In this document: one piece after another, positions 15,859-24,597 of the stretch | Layout of the letters: each line of letters opens with the position of its first letter | How positions within the stretch are numbered: the first letter of the stretch is position 1 | DNA from: an uncultured beta proteobacterium | Lineage (GTDB): Bacteria; Pseudomonadota; Gammaproteobacteria; Burkholderiales; SG8-39 | NCBI GenBank assembly: GCA_903859155.1 | Contig: CAIOLO010000062.1 | Location: 1-37,282, forward strand | Length of the DNA stretch: 37,282 nucleotides | Direction of reading: 5' to 3' | The notes under the pieces: model-generated | Databases searched by the model: none | What the model saw: the letters and a program-made list of their open reading frames with translations, nothing else | Told to the model about the DNA's origin: nothing | Translations under genes and position numbers: made by a program

Positions 15859-18800
15859 TTACCCCACCCACTTGCGCGCATTGCGGAACATGCGCATCCA
15901 TGGGCTGTCCTCGCGCCATTCGCGTGGATGCCAGGACAGCTGCGCGGCCCTGAAGACGCGCTCCGGATGCGGCATGACAATGGTAAAGCGGCCGTCGGCG
16001 GTGGTCAGGCCGGTGATGCCCTCGGGTGAGCCGTTGGGATTGGCGGGATAGTTTTCCGCCACCCGGCCCGCCCCGTCGACGTAACGCATCGCCACCAGCG
16101 CACGCTCGCGCGCACCCTCGAGGTCGAACAGGGCGCGGCCCTCGCCGTGCGCGGTTGCAATCGGCATGCGGCTCCCCGCCATGCCTGCGAAGAACAGCGA
16201 CGGATTTTCGGTGATCTCCGCCATCACCAGGCGGGCCTCGAATTGCTCGGAACGGTTGCGCACGAAGCGCGGCCAGTGCGAGGCCCCCGGAATCATCTCG
16301 CGCAGGTGGCTCATCATCTGGCAGCCGTTGCACACGCCCAGTGCGAAGCTGTCGGCGCGGCCGAAGAACGCCTCGAAAGCGCCGCGCGCGCGCTTATTGA
16401 ACAGGATCGACTTCGCCCAGCCGGCGCCACCGCCCAGCACGTCGCCGAAGGAAAACCCCCCGCAGGCGGCGAAACCCTTGAACCCTGCCAGCGACAACCT
16501 GCCGTCGATGAGGTCGCTCATGTGCACGTCGTGCGCATCAAAACCGGCGCGATCGAAAGCCGCAGCCATCTCAACCTGCCCGTTGACTCCCTGCTCGCGC
16601 AGGATCGCGATGGCCGGGCGCGCGCCCCGCCCGATAAAAGGCGCGGCAATGTCCTCGTCAACATCGAAACCGGTCTTCACGTGCAGGCCGGGATCTCCGC
16701 TTTTTGCAATCTGCTCGAATTCTTCGCGCGCCGTCTCGGGATTGTCGCGCAACGCCTGCATGCGGCAGCTCACCTCCGACCACACCCCCTGCAATGCCGC
16801 ACGCGCCGCGGAGAACACCGGTTCGGCATTGCGTACCAGGCGAATCTCGTCCTGGTCGTTGGGCGCGCCGACCCAGAGGGCCAGCATTCCCGACTCACGC
16901 AGCCGTGCCAGTACCCTGCTGCGGTCAGCGGCACGCACCTGGATGACAGCGCCCAGTTCCTCGGCAAACAGCGCCCCCAGGATACGGTCCTGGTCGCGGC
17001 CATTCATCGGCGAAGGTTTGCGCTGGTTGCCCTCGACATCGCGCACCTGCCCGTCGCAGGCAAGCAGATCCAGATCCAGTGTCACCCCGGCATGGGCGGC
17101 AAACGCCATCTCGCAGACCGTCGCGAACAGGCCGCCATCGGAGCGGTCGTGATAGGCGAGCAGCAGATTCTCGCGTGCGAGGGCCTGCACGGTCGCAAAA
17201 AACCGCTTGAATTCATCAGCGTCATCCAAATCCGGCGCGCAGTCGCCGAACTGCCCGAATACCTGCGCCAGCATGGATCCGCCGAGGCGGTTGCGGCCCC
17301 TGCCAAGGTCGATGAGGATCAGGTCGGTGGCCCCGGCAGCGGTGTTCAACTGTGGCGTCAGCACGCCGCGCACGTTCTCGCAGGGCGCGAACGCCGATAC
17401 GATCAGCGACACCGGCGACACCACTTCGCGCTGCTCGCCGGCCTCGCTCCAGGTGGTGCGCATCGACAGCGAATCCTTGCCCACCGGAATCGACACCCCG
17501 AGCTTTGGACAAAGTTCCAGGCCCACAGCGCGCACCGTATCGTAGAGCGCGGCATCCTCGCCCGCATAACCGGCGGCGGCCATCCAGTTGGCGGATAGTT
17601 TGACCCTGCCGATCGCGCCAACGGGGGCTGCCGCTATGTTGGTGAGCGCTTCGCCCACCGCCATGCGCCCGGAAGCCGGCGCATCGATCAGGGCCAGCGG
17701 GGTGCGTTCGCCCATGGCGTAGGCCTCGCCGGCATCGCCGCGAAAACCCAGCAGCGTCGCCGCGCAGTCGGCCACCGGCACCTGCCAGGGGCCGACACAA
17801 GGGTCGCGCGCGCACAGGCCGCCGACGGTGCGGTCGCCGATGGTGATCAGGAAATTCTTGCTGGCCACGGTGGCCGCGCGCAACACGCGATGACAGGCCT
17901 CGCGCAGTTCGATGCGATCCAATGCCAGGGGTTCGAGCCGGCGCTTGCGGCGCACGACGTCGCGCGTCATGCGCGGCGTTTTTCCCAGCAGGGCGGCAAG
18001 GCTCATATCGACCGGCAGATTGCCGAAATGCGGATCCTCGACACGCAATCTCTCGTCCGCGGTCGCGCGGCCCACCACGGCGTAGGGACAGCGCTCGCGG
18101 CGGCAGATCGCATCGAACATTTCCAGGGAATGCGGCGCGATCGCCAGCACATACCTTTCCTGCGCCTCATTGCTCCAGATCTCGCGCGGACTCATGCCGG
18201 ACTCTTCGTTGGGCGGCGCGCGCAGGTCGATGCGCGCGCCGCGCCCGGCGCCGTGTGCCAGCTCCGGCAGCGCGTTGGATATTCCCCCTGCGCCCACATC
18301 GTGAATGGAAAGCACCGGGTTTTCCGCGCCCAGCTGCCAGCAGCGGTCGATCACCTCCTGCGCCCGTCGCTGGATCTCGGCATTGCCGCGCTGCACCGAA
18401 TCGAAATCCAGATCCTCGGTATTCGCCCCGGTATCCATGCTGGAGGCGGCGCCGCCGCCCATGCCGATCAGCATGCCCGGGCCGCCCAGTTGAATGAACA
18501 GGGACTCCGCCGGAACCTCCGACTTGAAGGCGTGGCGCGCGTCGATGTTGCCGATGCCGCCGGCGATCATGATCGGCTTGTGGTAACCGCGCACCGCGCC
18601 ATCGACACGCGCTTCGAAACTGCGGAAATAGCCGTTGAGATTCGGCCTGCCGAATTCGTTGTTGAACGAGGCTGCGCCTATCGGGCCGTCGAGCATGATC
18701 TGCAATGCCGAGGAGATCCGCGCGGGCCGTCCCTCGCTCGTCTCCCAGGGTTGCTCGAAGCCGGGACTGCGCAGGTGCGACACCGAAAATCCGCACAGGC

Positions 18801-19788
18801 CCGCCTTGGGCTTGGCGCCGCGTCCGGTGGCACCCTCGTCGCGGATTTCACCGCCGGAGCCGGTCGCCGCGCCCGGAAACGGCGATATCGCGGTGGGATG
18901 ATTGTGCGTCTCGCACTTCATCACGGTGTGCGTGAGTTGCTCATCGAACTGGTAGCGGCCGTCGGCGCCCGGGGCGAAGCGCGCAATGCGCGCGCCCTCC
19001 ATGATCGCCGCATTGTCCGAATAGGCCACCACCGTTCCCTCGGGATGCCGTTCATGGGTGTGGCGGATCATGGCGAACAGGGAATGCTGCTGTGCGGCGC
19101 CGTCGACGATCCAGGAGGCATTGAAGATCTTGTGGCGGCAATGCTCCGAATTGGCCTGGGCGAACATGGTCAGCTCAACGTCGGTGGGGTCGCGTCCCTC
19201 GCGCTGAAACAGCTCGCGCAGATACTCTATTTCATCGGCGGAAAGCGCCAGGCCCAGCGCCTGGTTGGCACGCGCCAGCGCCGCCGCGCCCTCCCGTTGC
19301 AAGGGCACGCTGGACAATCCGCGCGGCTCGATATGGCGAAACAAGGCACGCGCGTCATCGAAGCCTTCGAGCACTGTTTCGGTCATGCGGTCGTGGAGTT
19401 GCACGGCGATGCCCCGGCGCGCGGCATCCCCGGCACCGCTCACATGGAACGCGATGCCGCGCTCGACGCGGGTGACGGCCGCCAGACCGCACTGGTGCAG
19501 AATGTCGCTCGCCTTGGAAGACCAGGGCGAGATGGTGCCGATGCGCGGCACCACCAGCACCAGGTCACCGTGCGGCGACTGCGCCGGCGCGGCCGTTCCG
19601 TAGTCAAGCAGAAGCCGCAATATGCGCGTCTGCTCATTGGTGAGGATTTCGCCGGATTCCGCGAAATGCCAGTACTCCGCTGCGCTCACGCGCGCGGCGG
19701 GGTCGATTTCATTTATCCGGGAATTCAGCTTGGCGAGCCGGAAAGCCGAGAGGGCTTGCCCTCCGCGAAACTTCAGAAAATGCGGCAT
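15859..19788 (-). CDS. purL: Phosphoribosylformylglycinamidine synthase (large, single-chain)
   Basis: A 1309-residue enzyme of normal length for the proteobacterial large form (E. coli about 1295). It converts FGAR, glutamine and ATP to FGAM in step four of purine synthesis. An N-terminal PurS-like domain (about 1-150) and linker are followed by the two AIR-synthase-like halves that bind ATP and FGAR (for example [17 protein letters not shown]-type motif near 292-308) and a C-terminal class I glutaminase. The glutaminase has the nucleophile C1156 in GVCNGCQMM and the partners H1274 and E1276 in MPHPERVF. It is monocistronic in appearance, with a promoter directly upstream, and is convergent with the CBS gene. 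Nothing is truncated. Confidence 0.98.
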   Translation of the reverse strand: MPHFLKFRGGQALSAFRLAKLNSRINEIDPAARVSAAEYWHFAESGEILTNEQTRILRLLLDYGTAAPAQSPHGDLVLVVPRIGTISPWSSKASDILHQCGLAAVTRVERGIAFHVSGAGDAARRGIAVQLHDRMTETVLEGFDDARALFRHIEPRGLSSVPLQREGAAALARANQALGLALSADEIEYLRELFQREGRDPTDVELTMFAQANSEHCRHKIFNASWIVDGAAQQHSLFAMIRHTHERHPEGTVVAYSDNAAIMEGARIARFAPGADGRYQFDEQLTHTVMKCETHNHPTAISPFPGAATGSGGEIRDEGATGRGAKPKAGLCGFSVSHLRSPGFEQPWETSEGRPARISSALQIMLDGPIGAASFNNEFGRPNLNGYFRSFEARVDGAVRGYHKPIMIAGGIGNIDARHAFKSEVPAESLFIQLGGPGMLIGMGGGAASSMDTGANTEDLDFDSVQRGNAEIQRRAQEVIDRCWQLGAENPVLSIHDVGAGGISNALPELAHGAGRGARIDLRAPPNEESGMSPREIWSNEAQERYVLAIAPHSLEMFDAICRRERCPYAVVGRATADERLRVEDPHFGNLPVDMSLAALLGKTPRMTRDVVRRKRRLEPLALDRIELREACHRVLRAATVASKNFLITIGDRTVGGLCARDPCVGPWQVPVADCAATLLGFRGDAGEAYAMGERTPLALIDAPASGRMAVGEALTNIAAAPVGAIGRVKLSANWMAAAGYAGEDAALYDTVRAVGLELCPKLGVSIPVGKDSLSMRTTWSEAGEQREVVSPVSLIVSAFAPCENVRGVLTPQLNTAAGATDLILIDLGRGRNRLGGSMLAQVFGQFGDCAPDLDDADEFKRFFATVQALARENLLLAYHDRSDGGLFATVCEMAFAAHAGVTLDLDLLACDGQVRDVEGNQRKPSPMNGRDQDRILGALFAEELGAVIQVRAADRSRVLARLRESGMLALWVGAPNDQDEIRLVRNAEPVFSAARAALQGVWSEVSCRMQALRDNPETAREEFEQIAKSGDPGLHVKTGFDVDEDIAAPFIGRGARPAIAILREQGVNGQVEMAAAFDRAGFDAHDVHMSDLIDGRLSLAGFKGFAACGGFSFGDVLGGGAGWAKSILFNKRARGAFEAFFGRADSFALGVCNGCQMMSHLREMIPGASHWPRFVRNRSEQFEARLVMAEITENPSLFFAGMAGSRMPIATAHGEGRALFDLEGARERALVAMRYVDGAGRVAENYPANPNGSPEGITGLTTADGRFTIVMPHPERVFRAAQLSWHPREWREDSPWMRMFRNARKWVG

Positions 19789-19811
19789 TGGCGAAACATC
19801 GGTAAAGAAGA

Positions 19812-19839
19812 ATTATAGGGGGAGTTACGAGGGTGCGAA
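19812..19839 (-). promoter_or_regulatory. Putative sigma-70 promoter of purL with very short leader
   Basis: The minus strand carries a perfect -10 TATAAT at 19817-19812 and a -35-like TTCGCA (19839-19834; 4 of 6) with a 16-base spacer. The expected start lies about 15 bases before the purL ATG at 19788, leaving a short leader without a clear ribosome-binding site. The same stretch holds GGGGG/CCCCC arms (about 19818-19846) that may overlap the end of the upstream transcript. No PurR box was recognised. Confidence 0.5.
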
Positions 19840-19918
19840 AGCCCCCTTTGTTCAGTACTTCCCGAAAGCCTGCTTGCAGATCGGACGCCGCCTGCGCGGC
19901 CATCGGTGTCGCCCCACC

Positions 19919-22900
19919 TTAGCGTTTGAACGACGGATCCGACAGCGTCCCTCCCACCGACAGGCTCGCGCGCATCTGGGTCCCGACCGCCTTCAATTCC
20001 ATCTGCATGCCGCCCGACAGGTTCTTCTGCGCGTCCATGCTGACGTTGCCCGTGGCATTGAGCAGTCCGGCGGCAAGGCGCACCTGTCTTGCCTGCACGC
20101 GGCCGGCGTCGTAGAGCAGATTGCCGGTCATCTCCGAGAACATCGTATTGCCGCCGGGGGTCGTCTCGCCCTGCAGCACATGCGTCAGGTCCACGCCACC
20201 CAGCGTGCCCTTTTGCACCGTAAAGGTCCCCTCGACGCGCAGCGCCCCCTCGAGCTTGCCGGGACCGGGCGCGCGCATGGAATATCCGGCTTTCCCGTCC
20301 AGTCGTCCGCTCGAAATCAGCAGGCTCGCCACGCGCCCGGCATCCAGGCCGCGAGCGTTGACTTCGCCGTCCAGGGTCCAGTTGGCGCCCCAGCGCAGCC
20401 GCGCATTGCCAGCGAGGTTGCCGCCCGCGGTCGTGGCTTCAAACTGGCTGAAGATCAGTTCGGTCGGACTGAGCGTGCCGGTGCCCGAAAAGTCCTGAAA
20501 TTCGATCTCCCCGCCGAAAGGCAGCTTGAAGGGCTTGCCGCTGAACTCGATCTGCGTCCTGCCTTCGGCGAACCCCAGTTTGAGCGTCATGGTCTTTTCT
20601 GAATTGAGCGCAACCACTTTTTCGAGCGCCCCGTCCTTGGAGTAGCCGGCGTCGATATTCATCGGCGGCAAGGTCAGCCCTTCAATGTCCGGCTTCCAAT
20701 CCCTCACGATGAGCCGGCCGACCCTCATGGCTTCAGCATCGCGGCTGCCCCACAACACCGCGCCCAGCCATTCCTGTGGCAGCTTGAGGCCGTCGAGCTC
20801 CAGCTGGTTGAAGATTTTTTTGGATTCCCAGATCGAACCCAGTTGCGGCAATGCCTTCACAGTCGCAATCTGGGCCTTGAGATCGGTGCCGATGGTCACA
20901 CCTTCCATCTTCAGTTGCGGCGAGGGAAACAGCGAAATGTGGATCACCCCGATCTTCACCGGCTGGCCCAGGCTGGCCTCCGCGGCCTGCTCGAATGAAC
21001 GCGCGTCCAGCGGAATCAGGTGCAGCGCAATCACCGCGCAAATCAGCAGCGCGAACAATCCGATGGCGATCGGCCGCGCCATGCTGCGTTTGCGCCGGTA
21101 GGCCTGGCGCGGTTCGTCCTGAACCACACTCTGGGTCGGCGCCTCGGACTTGCGCTTCTCGGCCTTAGCCCGTTCGCGGGCGCGTTCATCCTTGCGCGCC
21201 AACGCCGCCGATTCCGCCTTGGCCCGCGCCATGGCGGCGGCATCTTCGTGCTCGACATGCCGCTCCGATACCGACGCGGCGGCGCGAGCCGCAGCCTCCT
21301 TGCGGGCCTGCTCGTCGGCCTCCTTGCGGGCGCGCTCCGAAGCCTCGTGGCGCGCCCGTTCGTCGAACTGCTTGCGGGATTTCTCATCGGCTTCCTTGCG
21401 CGCTTTCTCCGATGCCTCATGGCGCGCTTTCTCCGATGCCTCGTGGCGCGCCCGTTCGTCAGCGTGCCTGTGGGCTTTCTCGTCCGCCTCCTTGCGCGCT
21501 TTCTCCGCGGCCTCGTGGCGCGCTTTTTCCTCAGCTTCCTTGCGCTCCTTTTCCTCGGCCAGGTGGCGCGCTTTTTCCTCTTCCTCCTTGCGGGCCTTTT
21601 CCTCGACCAGGCGCCGCGCTTTTTCCTCTTCCTCCTTGCCCTCCTTTTCCTCGACCAGGCGCCGCGCTTTTTCCTCTTCCTCCTTGCGGGCCTTTTCCTC
21701 GACCAGGCGCCGCGCTTTTTCCTCTTCCTCCTTGCGGGCCTTTTCCTCGTTTTCGCGAAATGCCCGGGCTTGCGCTTCCTGTCGATCTTTCTCTTCCGCC
21801 TCCCTGCGCTCCTTCTGCTCGGCTTCCTGCCGCGCCTTTTCTTCCGCTTCCTTGCGGGCCCGCTCTGCAGCCGCGCGGGCTGCCCGCTCGGCGTCCTCCC
21901 TGGCCTTGCGCTCGACTTCTATCTTCAGCCGCAACTCTTCTGCCTCTCTTGCATGCAGTTCGGCCTCCAGACGCGCTTTTTCCTCCATTTCGCGACGTAC
22001 TTTTTCCTCGGTCTCGCGGCGAATGCGTTCCTCGATTTCCTTTTTCAGGCGTTCCGCGGCTTCACGGGCGGCGCGCTCCTCTTCCTCCCGCGCCTTGCGC
22101 TCTTCCTCCAGCTTGCGCCGCAACTCTTCGGCCTCCCTGGTCCGTTGCTCGGCTTCGGCGCGAGACTTTTCCTCAAGTTCGCGCCTTAATTTTTCTTCGG
22201 CTTCGCGCCGGATGCGTTGCTCCATTTCAGCGTGCGCCCTGGCTTTGGCTTCGGCTTCGGCCTCCGCTTTCACTCGAGACTCCGCCTCGGCCTTTGCTTT
22301 GGCTTCTGCCTCCGCCTTTGCCTTGGCTTCTGCCTCCGCCTTTGCCTTGGCTTCTGCCTCGGCCTTTGCTTTGGCTTCTGCCTCCGCCTTTGCTTTGGCT
22401 TCTGCCTCCGCCTTTGCCTTGGCTTCTGCTTCGGCGGCGGCCTTGGCGTTGGCTTCTGCTTCAGCCTTTATTCTGGCTTCTGCCGCGGCTTTCGCCGTCG
22501 CTTCGGCTTTCGCCGTGGCTTCCGCTTCAACCCTGGCTTTCATTGCAGCTGCCGCAGCGGCCGCAGCGTCGGCCTTGGCGCGAAGCTCGGCATCCAATTG
22601 GGCTTTCGCTTCGGCAGCCAGCTTTGCCTTCAGCGCGGCTTCGGCTTTTTCACTGGCGCCGTCATCCGGTTTGGGCGCGGGCCGCGACGCCGCCTGGGTA
22701 AAATCCAGATCCTCCTCGGAATCCCCGGAGGCATCGGGGGGTGACGCTGCAGGTTTTACGACAGCAGGAGCAGCGCCAGCCAACGCGCGCACGAAACCTT
22801 CCCGCTCGAGCGAGTTCATGAACTCGAGCATCTTGGCGTCCGGATATTTTTCGAGTTTCTTCTGCAGTTGCTCGACGCTCAGCTTACCGTCGACTTCCTT

Positions 22901-22996
22901 GAGGACATTGCGCAACTCACGGGAGAGCAGACTTGTCTTGCCGGTGGCCTCCTGCAGGCCCTTGGCGGTCTTGCTGCATACACTGCGACGATCCAT
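19919..22996 (-). CDS. AsmA-type membrane protein with ~500-residue charged helical stalk and N-terminal cytoplasmic domain
   Basis: A 1025-residue protein of unusual build. Residues 1-72 (starting MDRRSVCSKTAKG) look like a small globular, possibly winged-helix-like, domain. Residues about 115-622 are almost entirely E, K, R and A and predict one very long helix or coiled coil; part consists of repeats of AEAEAKAK and of a 16-residue EEKARKEEEEKARRLV unit. A basic patch (RRKRSMAR) precedes a single membrane segment at about 648-671, and residues about 672-1025 resemble the AsmA family of periplasmic lipid-transport and outer-membrane-biogenesis proteins (KIGVIHISLFPSPQLKMEGV). Positive-inside logic puts the stalk in the cytoplasm and AsmA in the periplasm. 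ATG 22996 is chosen because homology-like sequence starts there; a longer frame reaches 23110. No ribosome-binding site is strong. Function unknown. Confidence 0.8.
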   Translation of the reverse strand: MDRRSVCSKTAKGLQEATGKTSLLSRELRNVLKEVDGKLSVEQLQKKLEKYPDAKMLEFMNSLEREGFVRALAGAAPAVVKPAASPPDASGDSEEDLDFTQAASRPAPKPDDGASEKAEAALKAKLAAEAKAQLDAELRAKADAAAAAAAAMKARVEAEATAKAEATAKAAAEARIKAEAEANAKAAAEAEAKAKAEAEAKAKAEAEAKAKAEAEAKAKAEAEAKAKAEAEAKAKAEAESRVKAEAEAEAKARAHAEMEQRIRREAEEKLRRELEEKSRAEAEQRTREAEELRRKLEEERKAREEEERAAREAAERLKKEIEERIRRETEEKVRREMEEKARLEAELHAREAEELRLKIEVERKAREDAERAARAAAERARKEAEEKARQEAEQKERREAEEKDRQEAQARAFRENEEKARKEEEEKARRLVEEKARKEEEEKARRLVEEKEGKEEEEKARRLVEEKARKEEEEKARHLAEEKERKEAEEKARHEAAEKARKEADEKAHRHADERARHEASEKARHEASEKARKEADEKSRKQFDERARHEASERARKEADEQARKEAAARAAASVSERHVEHEDAAAMARAKAESAALARKDERARERAKAEKRKSEAPTQSVVQDEPRQAYRRKRSMARPIAIGLFALLICAVIALHLIPLDARSFEQAAEASLGQPVKIGVIHISLFPSPQLKMEGVTIGTDLKAQIATVKALPQLGSIWESKKIFNQLELDGLKLPQEWLGAVLWGSRDAEAMRVGRLIVRDWKPDIEGLTLPPMNIDAGYSKDGALEKVVALNSEKTMTLKLGFAEGRTQIEFSGKPFKLPFGGEIEFQDFSGTGTLSPTELIFSQFEATTAGGNLAGNARLRWGANWTLDGEVNARGLDAGRVASLLISSGRLDGKAGYSMRAPGPGKLEGALRVEGTFTVQKGTLGGVDLTHVLQGETTPGGNTMFSEMTGNLLYDAGRVQARQVRLAAGLLNATGNVSMDAQKNLSGGMQMELKAVGTQMRASLSVGGTLSDPSFKR
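21571..21749 (-). repeat. 48-bp in-frame tandem repeat (three full units and a partial)
   Basis: Full units lie at 21571-21618, 21619-21666 and 21667-21714, followed by a partial unit to about 21749; a partial, diverged unit precedes at 21545-21570. Units are nearly identical at the DNA level (unit 2 differs at a few bases, turning an arginine-alanine pair into another charged pair). Each encodes 16 residues of the stalk of the AsmA-type protein, so copy number can change without frameshift. Confidence 0.9.
22284..22427 (-). repeat. 24-bp in-frame tandem repeat (six units)
   Basis: Six consecutive 24-bp units, each encoding eight residues of alternating A, E and K (AEAEAKAK). Units at 22308, 22332 and 22404 are identical and those at 22284, 22356 and 22380 differ by one or two silent bases. 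More diverged units continue to about 22520. DNA-level uniformity beyond what the protein requires points to recent duplication. Confidence 0.92.
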
Positions 22997-23165
22997 TGAC
23001 TTGACCCGAATAGCTGCGGTGAAATGGAAAACGGTGAATGGATGGTTCTGCCAAGGAGGTAGAGCGCGCACATTATATATGCGGATGACGCCATTCAGGG
23101 GCTGCACCAACCCACTGCGGGACTACCCGTTCACCGGGCGGTCGAGTCCTGCATGCTAGACTTCC
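22997..23165. promoter_or_regulatory. Divergent promoter region; -10 TATAAT on the minus strand
   Basis: Between the AsmA-type and Bcr/CflA-type genes. The minus strand has a perfect TATAAT at 23077-23072 in an AT-rich patch (ATTATATAT), with no good -35 at 16-18 bases. It would give the AsmA-type gene a leader of about 70 bases. The plus-strand counterpart (TATATA in the same patch) could serve the exporter gene but has no supporting -35. Confidence 0.4.
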
Positions 23166-24419
23166 ATGCCTTGCGACGCCCTCTGGTTTGGGCGCGCCGC
23201 CACCCCGGTTTTTCCTTTGAAAATTAACAGCGATTCCCCGGCGCTCACCTTGCTGCTGGGCATGTTGATGGGCCTGCTTTCGATTTCCCTCGACAGCATG
23301 CTGTCGGCGCTGCCCGCCATCCAGCAGGACTATTCTGCCAGTTCCGGCGAGGTGCAGATGGTCCTGAGCGCCATCATGATGGGTTTCGTCACCGGCCAGA
23401 TTGCCGCCGGGCCGCTCGCGGACCGTTTTGGCCGACGCACCATGTTGATCGCCGCGCTGTTACTGTACTTCGTCGCGACCATCGCCTGCGCCCTGGCGGA
23501 GACGCTGACGATACTGTGCACGGCACGCTTCGTGCAGGGTTGCGCCGCGGTGTTCGGCCCGGTGCTGGTGCGCGCCATCGTGCGCGATCTGCATGCCAAC
23601 GAGGCGGCGGCACGCCTGATGGGCCGCGTCACCCTCGCATTCGCCGTCATGCCGATCCTGATGCCGCTGCTGGGAGGGGTTCTGATGAGTCTGCAGGGAT
23701 GGCGCTCCATCTTCTGGATGCAGACGGTTTTTGCGCTGCTGTTGCTGGCTGCGGTGATCGCGCGGCTTCCTGAAACGGCACCACCCAATCGGCGAAGCAT
23801 CTCCCTGGGAGCTGTCCTTCGCAGCTACACCTACCTGCTGGGACAGAAAAAGTATCTCGCACCCACCCTGCTCGGGCTGTGCTCGAGCATGGGGGTGTTT
23901 GCCTTTGTCACCAACTCCGCCCTTGTGATCATTCCGGTGCTTGGCCTGACGCCGCGCGAGTACTCATTGCTGTTTGCACTGGTGATGATCGGCTACATTT
24001 CCGGCGCCAGGGTCGGCACGCGCCATGTGATGCGCCAGGGAATACCGCGCATGCTGACACTGGCCTCGGTGGCCGCGGCCATCGGCGGCGTGCTGATCGC
24101 CGGCCTGGCGCTGGCCGGCATCCAGACCGCCGCCGCATTCGGCATTCCCATGGCGATATTCATGTTCAGCAACGGCCTGCTCAGCCCCAGTACCGCCGCG
24201 GCGGCGCTTTCCCCGTTTCCCGAAATTGCGGGCCTGGCATCGGCGCTGCAATCGATCATTCACCTGGTCGGCGGGACCGTGCTGGGGCTGGCGCTGTCGT
24301 TCTGGTTCGATGCCTCCACCATCCCGCTGGCGAGCGCCATCGGGATATGCGGCCTCGCGCAACTGGGCCTGGAGCGCTACTACTCGCGGCAGCGGGCGTT
24401 CGCGCCGACACCGGCATGA
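23166..24419 (+). CDS. Bcr/CflA-family drug exporter (MFS)
   Basis: A 417-residue, 12-helix major facilitator protein. The first helix carries the Bcr/CflA pattern with an acidic residue (LDSMLSALPAIQQD, about 42-55), and motif A reads GPLADRFGRR at 82-91 between helices 2 and 3; the RFVQGCAAV and VRAIVRDL stretches between helices 4 and 5 are also family-typical. Members are proton-driven exporters of drugs such as bicyclomycin, chloramphenicol or florfenicol, or of cysteine and other metabolites; the substrate here cannot be named. The start is uncertain: ATG 23166 has no clear ribosome-binding site and the first about 25 residues are not typical, so TTG 23217 is an alternative. Two copies of a 68-bp repeat follow the stop codon. 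Confidence 0.88.
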   Translation: MPCDALWFGRAATPVFPLKINSDSPALTLLLGMLMGLLSISLDSMLSALPAIQQDYSASSGEVQMVLSAIMMGFVTGQIAAGPLADRFGRRTMLIAALLLYFVATIACALAETLTILCTARFVQGCAAVFGPVLVRAIVRDLHANEAAARLMGRVTLAFAVMPILMPLLGGVLMSLQGWRSIFWMQTVFALLLLAAVIARLPETAPPNRRSISLGAVLRSYTYLLGQKKYLAPTLLGLCSSMGVFAFVTNSALVIIPVLGLTPREYSLLFALVMIGYISGARVGTRHVMRQGIPRMLTLASVAAAIGGVLIAGLALAGIQTAAAFGIPMAIFMFSNGLLSPSTAAAALSPFPEIAGLASALQSIIHLVGGTVLGLALSFWFDASTIPLASAIGICGLAQLGLERYYSRQRAFAPTPA

Positions 24420-24428
24420 CATTGCAAA

Positions 24429-24496
24429 GATCGTTCGGCCAAAAGCTCGCCGCGCTGTTTCTGACTGCCGGCGCGAGCTTTTTGCAACGGCGTTCT
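24429..24496. repeat. 68-bp hairpin repeat, copy A
   Basis: First of three copies of a 68-bp element. Its core arms AAAAGCTCG and CGAGCTTTT are perfectly complementary and flank a GC-rich loop region. It starts 10 bases after the Bcr/CflA stop codon. It is separated from copy B by 7 bases. Its left end (GATCGTTCGGCC) differs from copies B and C at 3 of 12 positions. Confidence 0.9.
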
Positions 24497-24503
24497 AGTG
24501 CAG

Positions 24504-24571
24504 GACCGCGCGGCCAAAAGCTCGCCGCGCTGTTTCCTGCTACCGGCGCGAGCTTTTTGCGACGGCGTTCT
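24504..24571. repeat. 68-bp hairpin repeat, copy B
   Basis: Second copy, in direct orientation to copy A. It begins GACCGCGCGGCC like copy C, has the same core arms as A (AAAAGCTCG, CGAGCTTTT) and ends GCGACGGCGTTCT. Only the loop region between the arms differs clearly from A. It ends 26 bases before the nnr start. Either a terminator-like or a REP/BIME-like role would suit its place after a stop codon. Confidence 0.9.
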
Positions 24572-24585
24572 TGTAATCTAGTCGG

Positions 24586-24591
24586 TATGAT
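24586..24591 (+). promoter_or_regulatory. Putative -10 of nnr giving a leaderless transcript
   Basis: TATGAT (5 of 6 to consensus) lies exactly 6 bases before the nnr ATG, so transcription from it would begin at or next to the A of the start codon. No ribosome-binding site precedes the ATG. No -35 at 16-18 bases is convincing, so this is weak. Confidence 0.3.
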
Positions 24592-24597
24592 GCCCGC

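Noticed and set aside
17890-19818. Plus-strand open frame of 642 codons
   Set aside because: Antisense to purL, which is unmistakable.
21545-22427. Regular repeats resembling a CRISPR array
   Set aside because: Units are directly abutting with no variable spacers, are in frame, and encode the stalk of a protein.
23053-23060. AAGGAGGT on the plus strand, a perfect ribosome-binding site
   Set aside because: No ATG, GTG or TTG lies at 5-10 bases; the next ATG (23079) is 18 bases away and opens only a 26-codon frame. It falls in the leader of the minus-strand AsmA-type gene and is likely chance.
21150-23159. Plus-strand open frame of 669 codons rich in S, A, R and F
   Set aside because: It mirrors the E/K/A repeat codons of the AsmA-type gene on the other strand; the serine/leucine-rich look is a consequence of the repeats. 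A second frame at 21020-22189 is explained the same way.
24429-24571. Tandem imperfect palindromes resembling integron attC sites
   Set aside because: The ends lack the RYYYAAC and GTTRRRY core sites, no cassette-like gene order or integrase is present, and the third copy sits alone 6 kb away.
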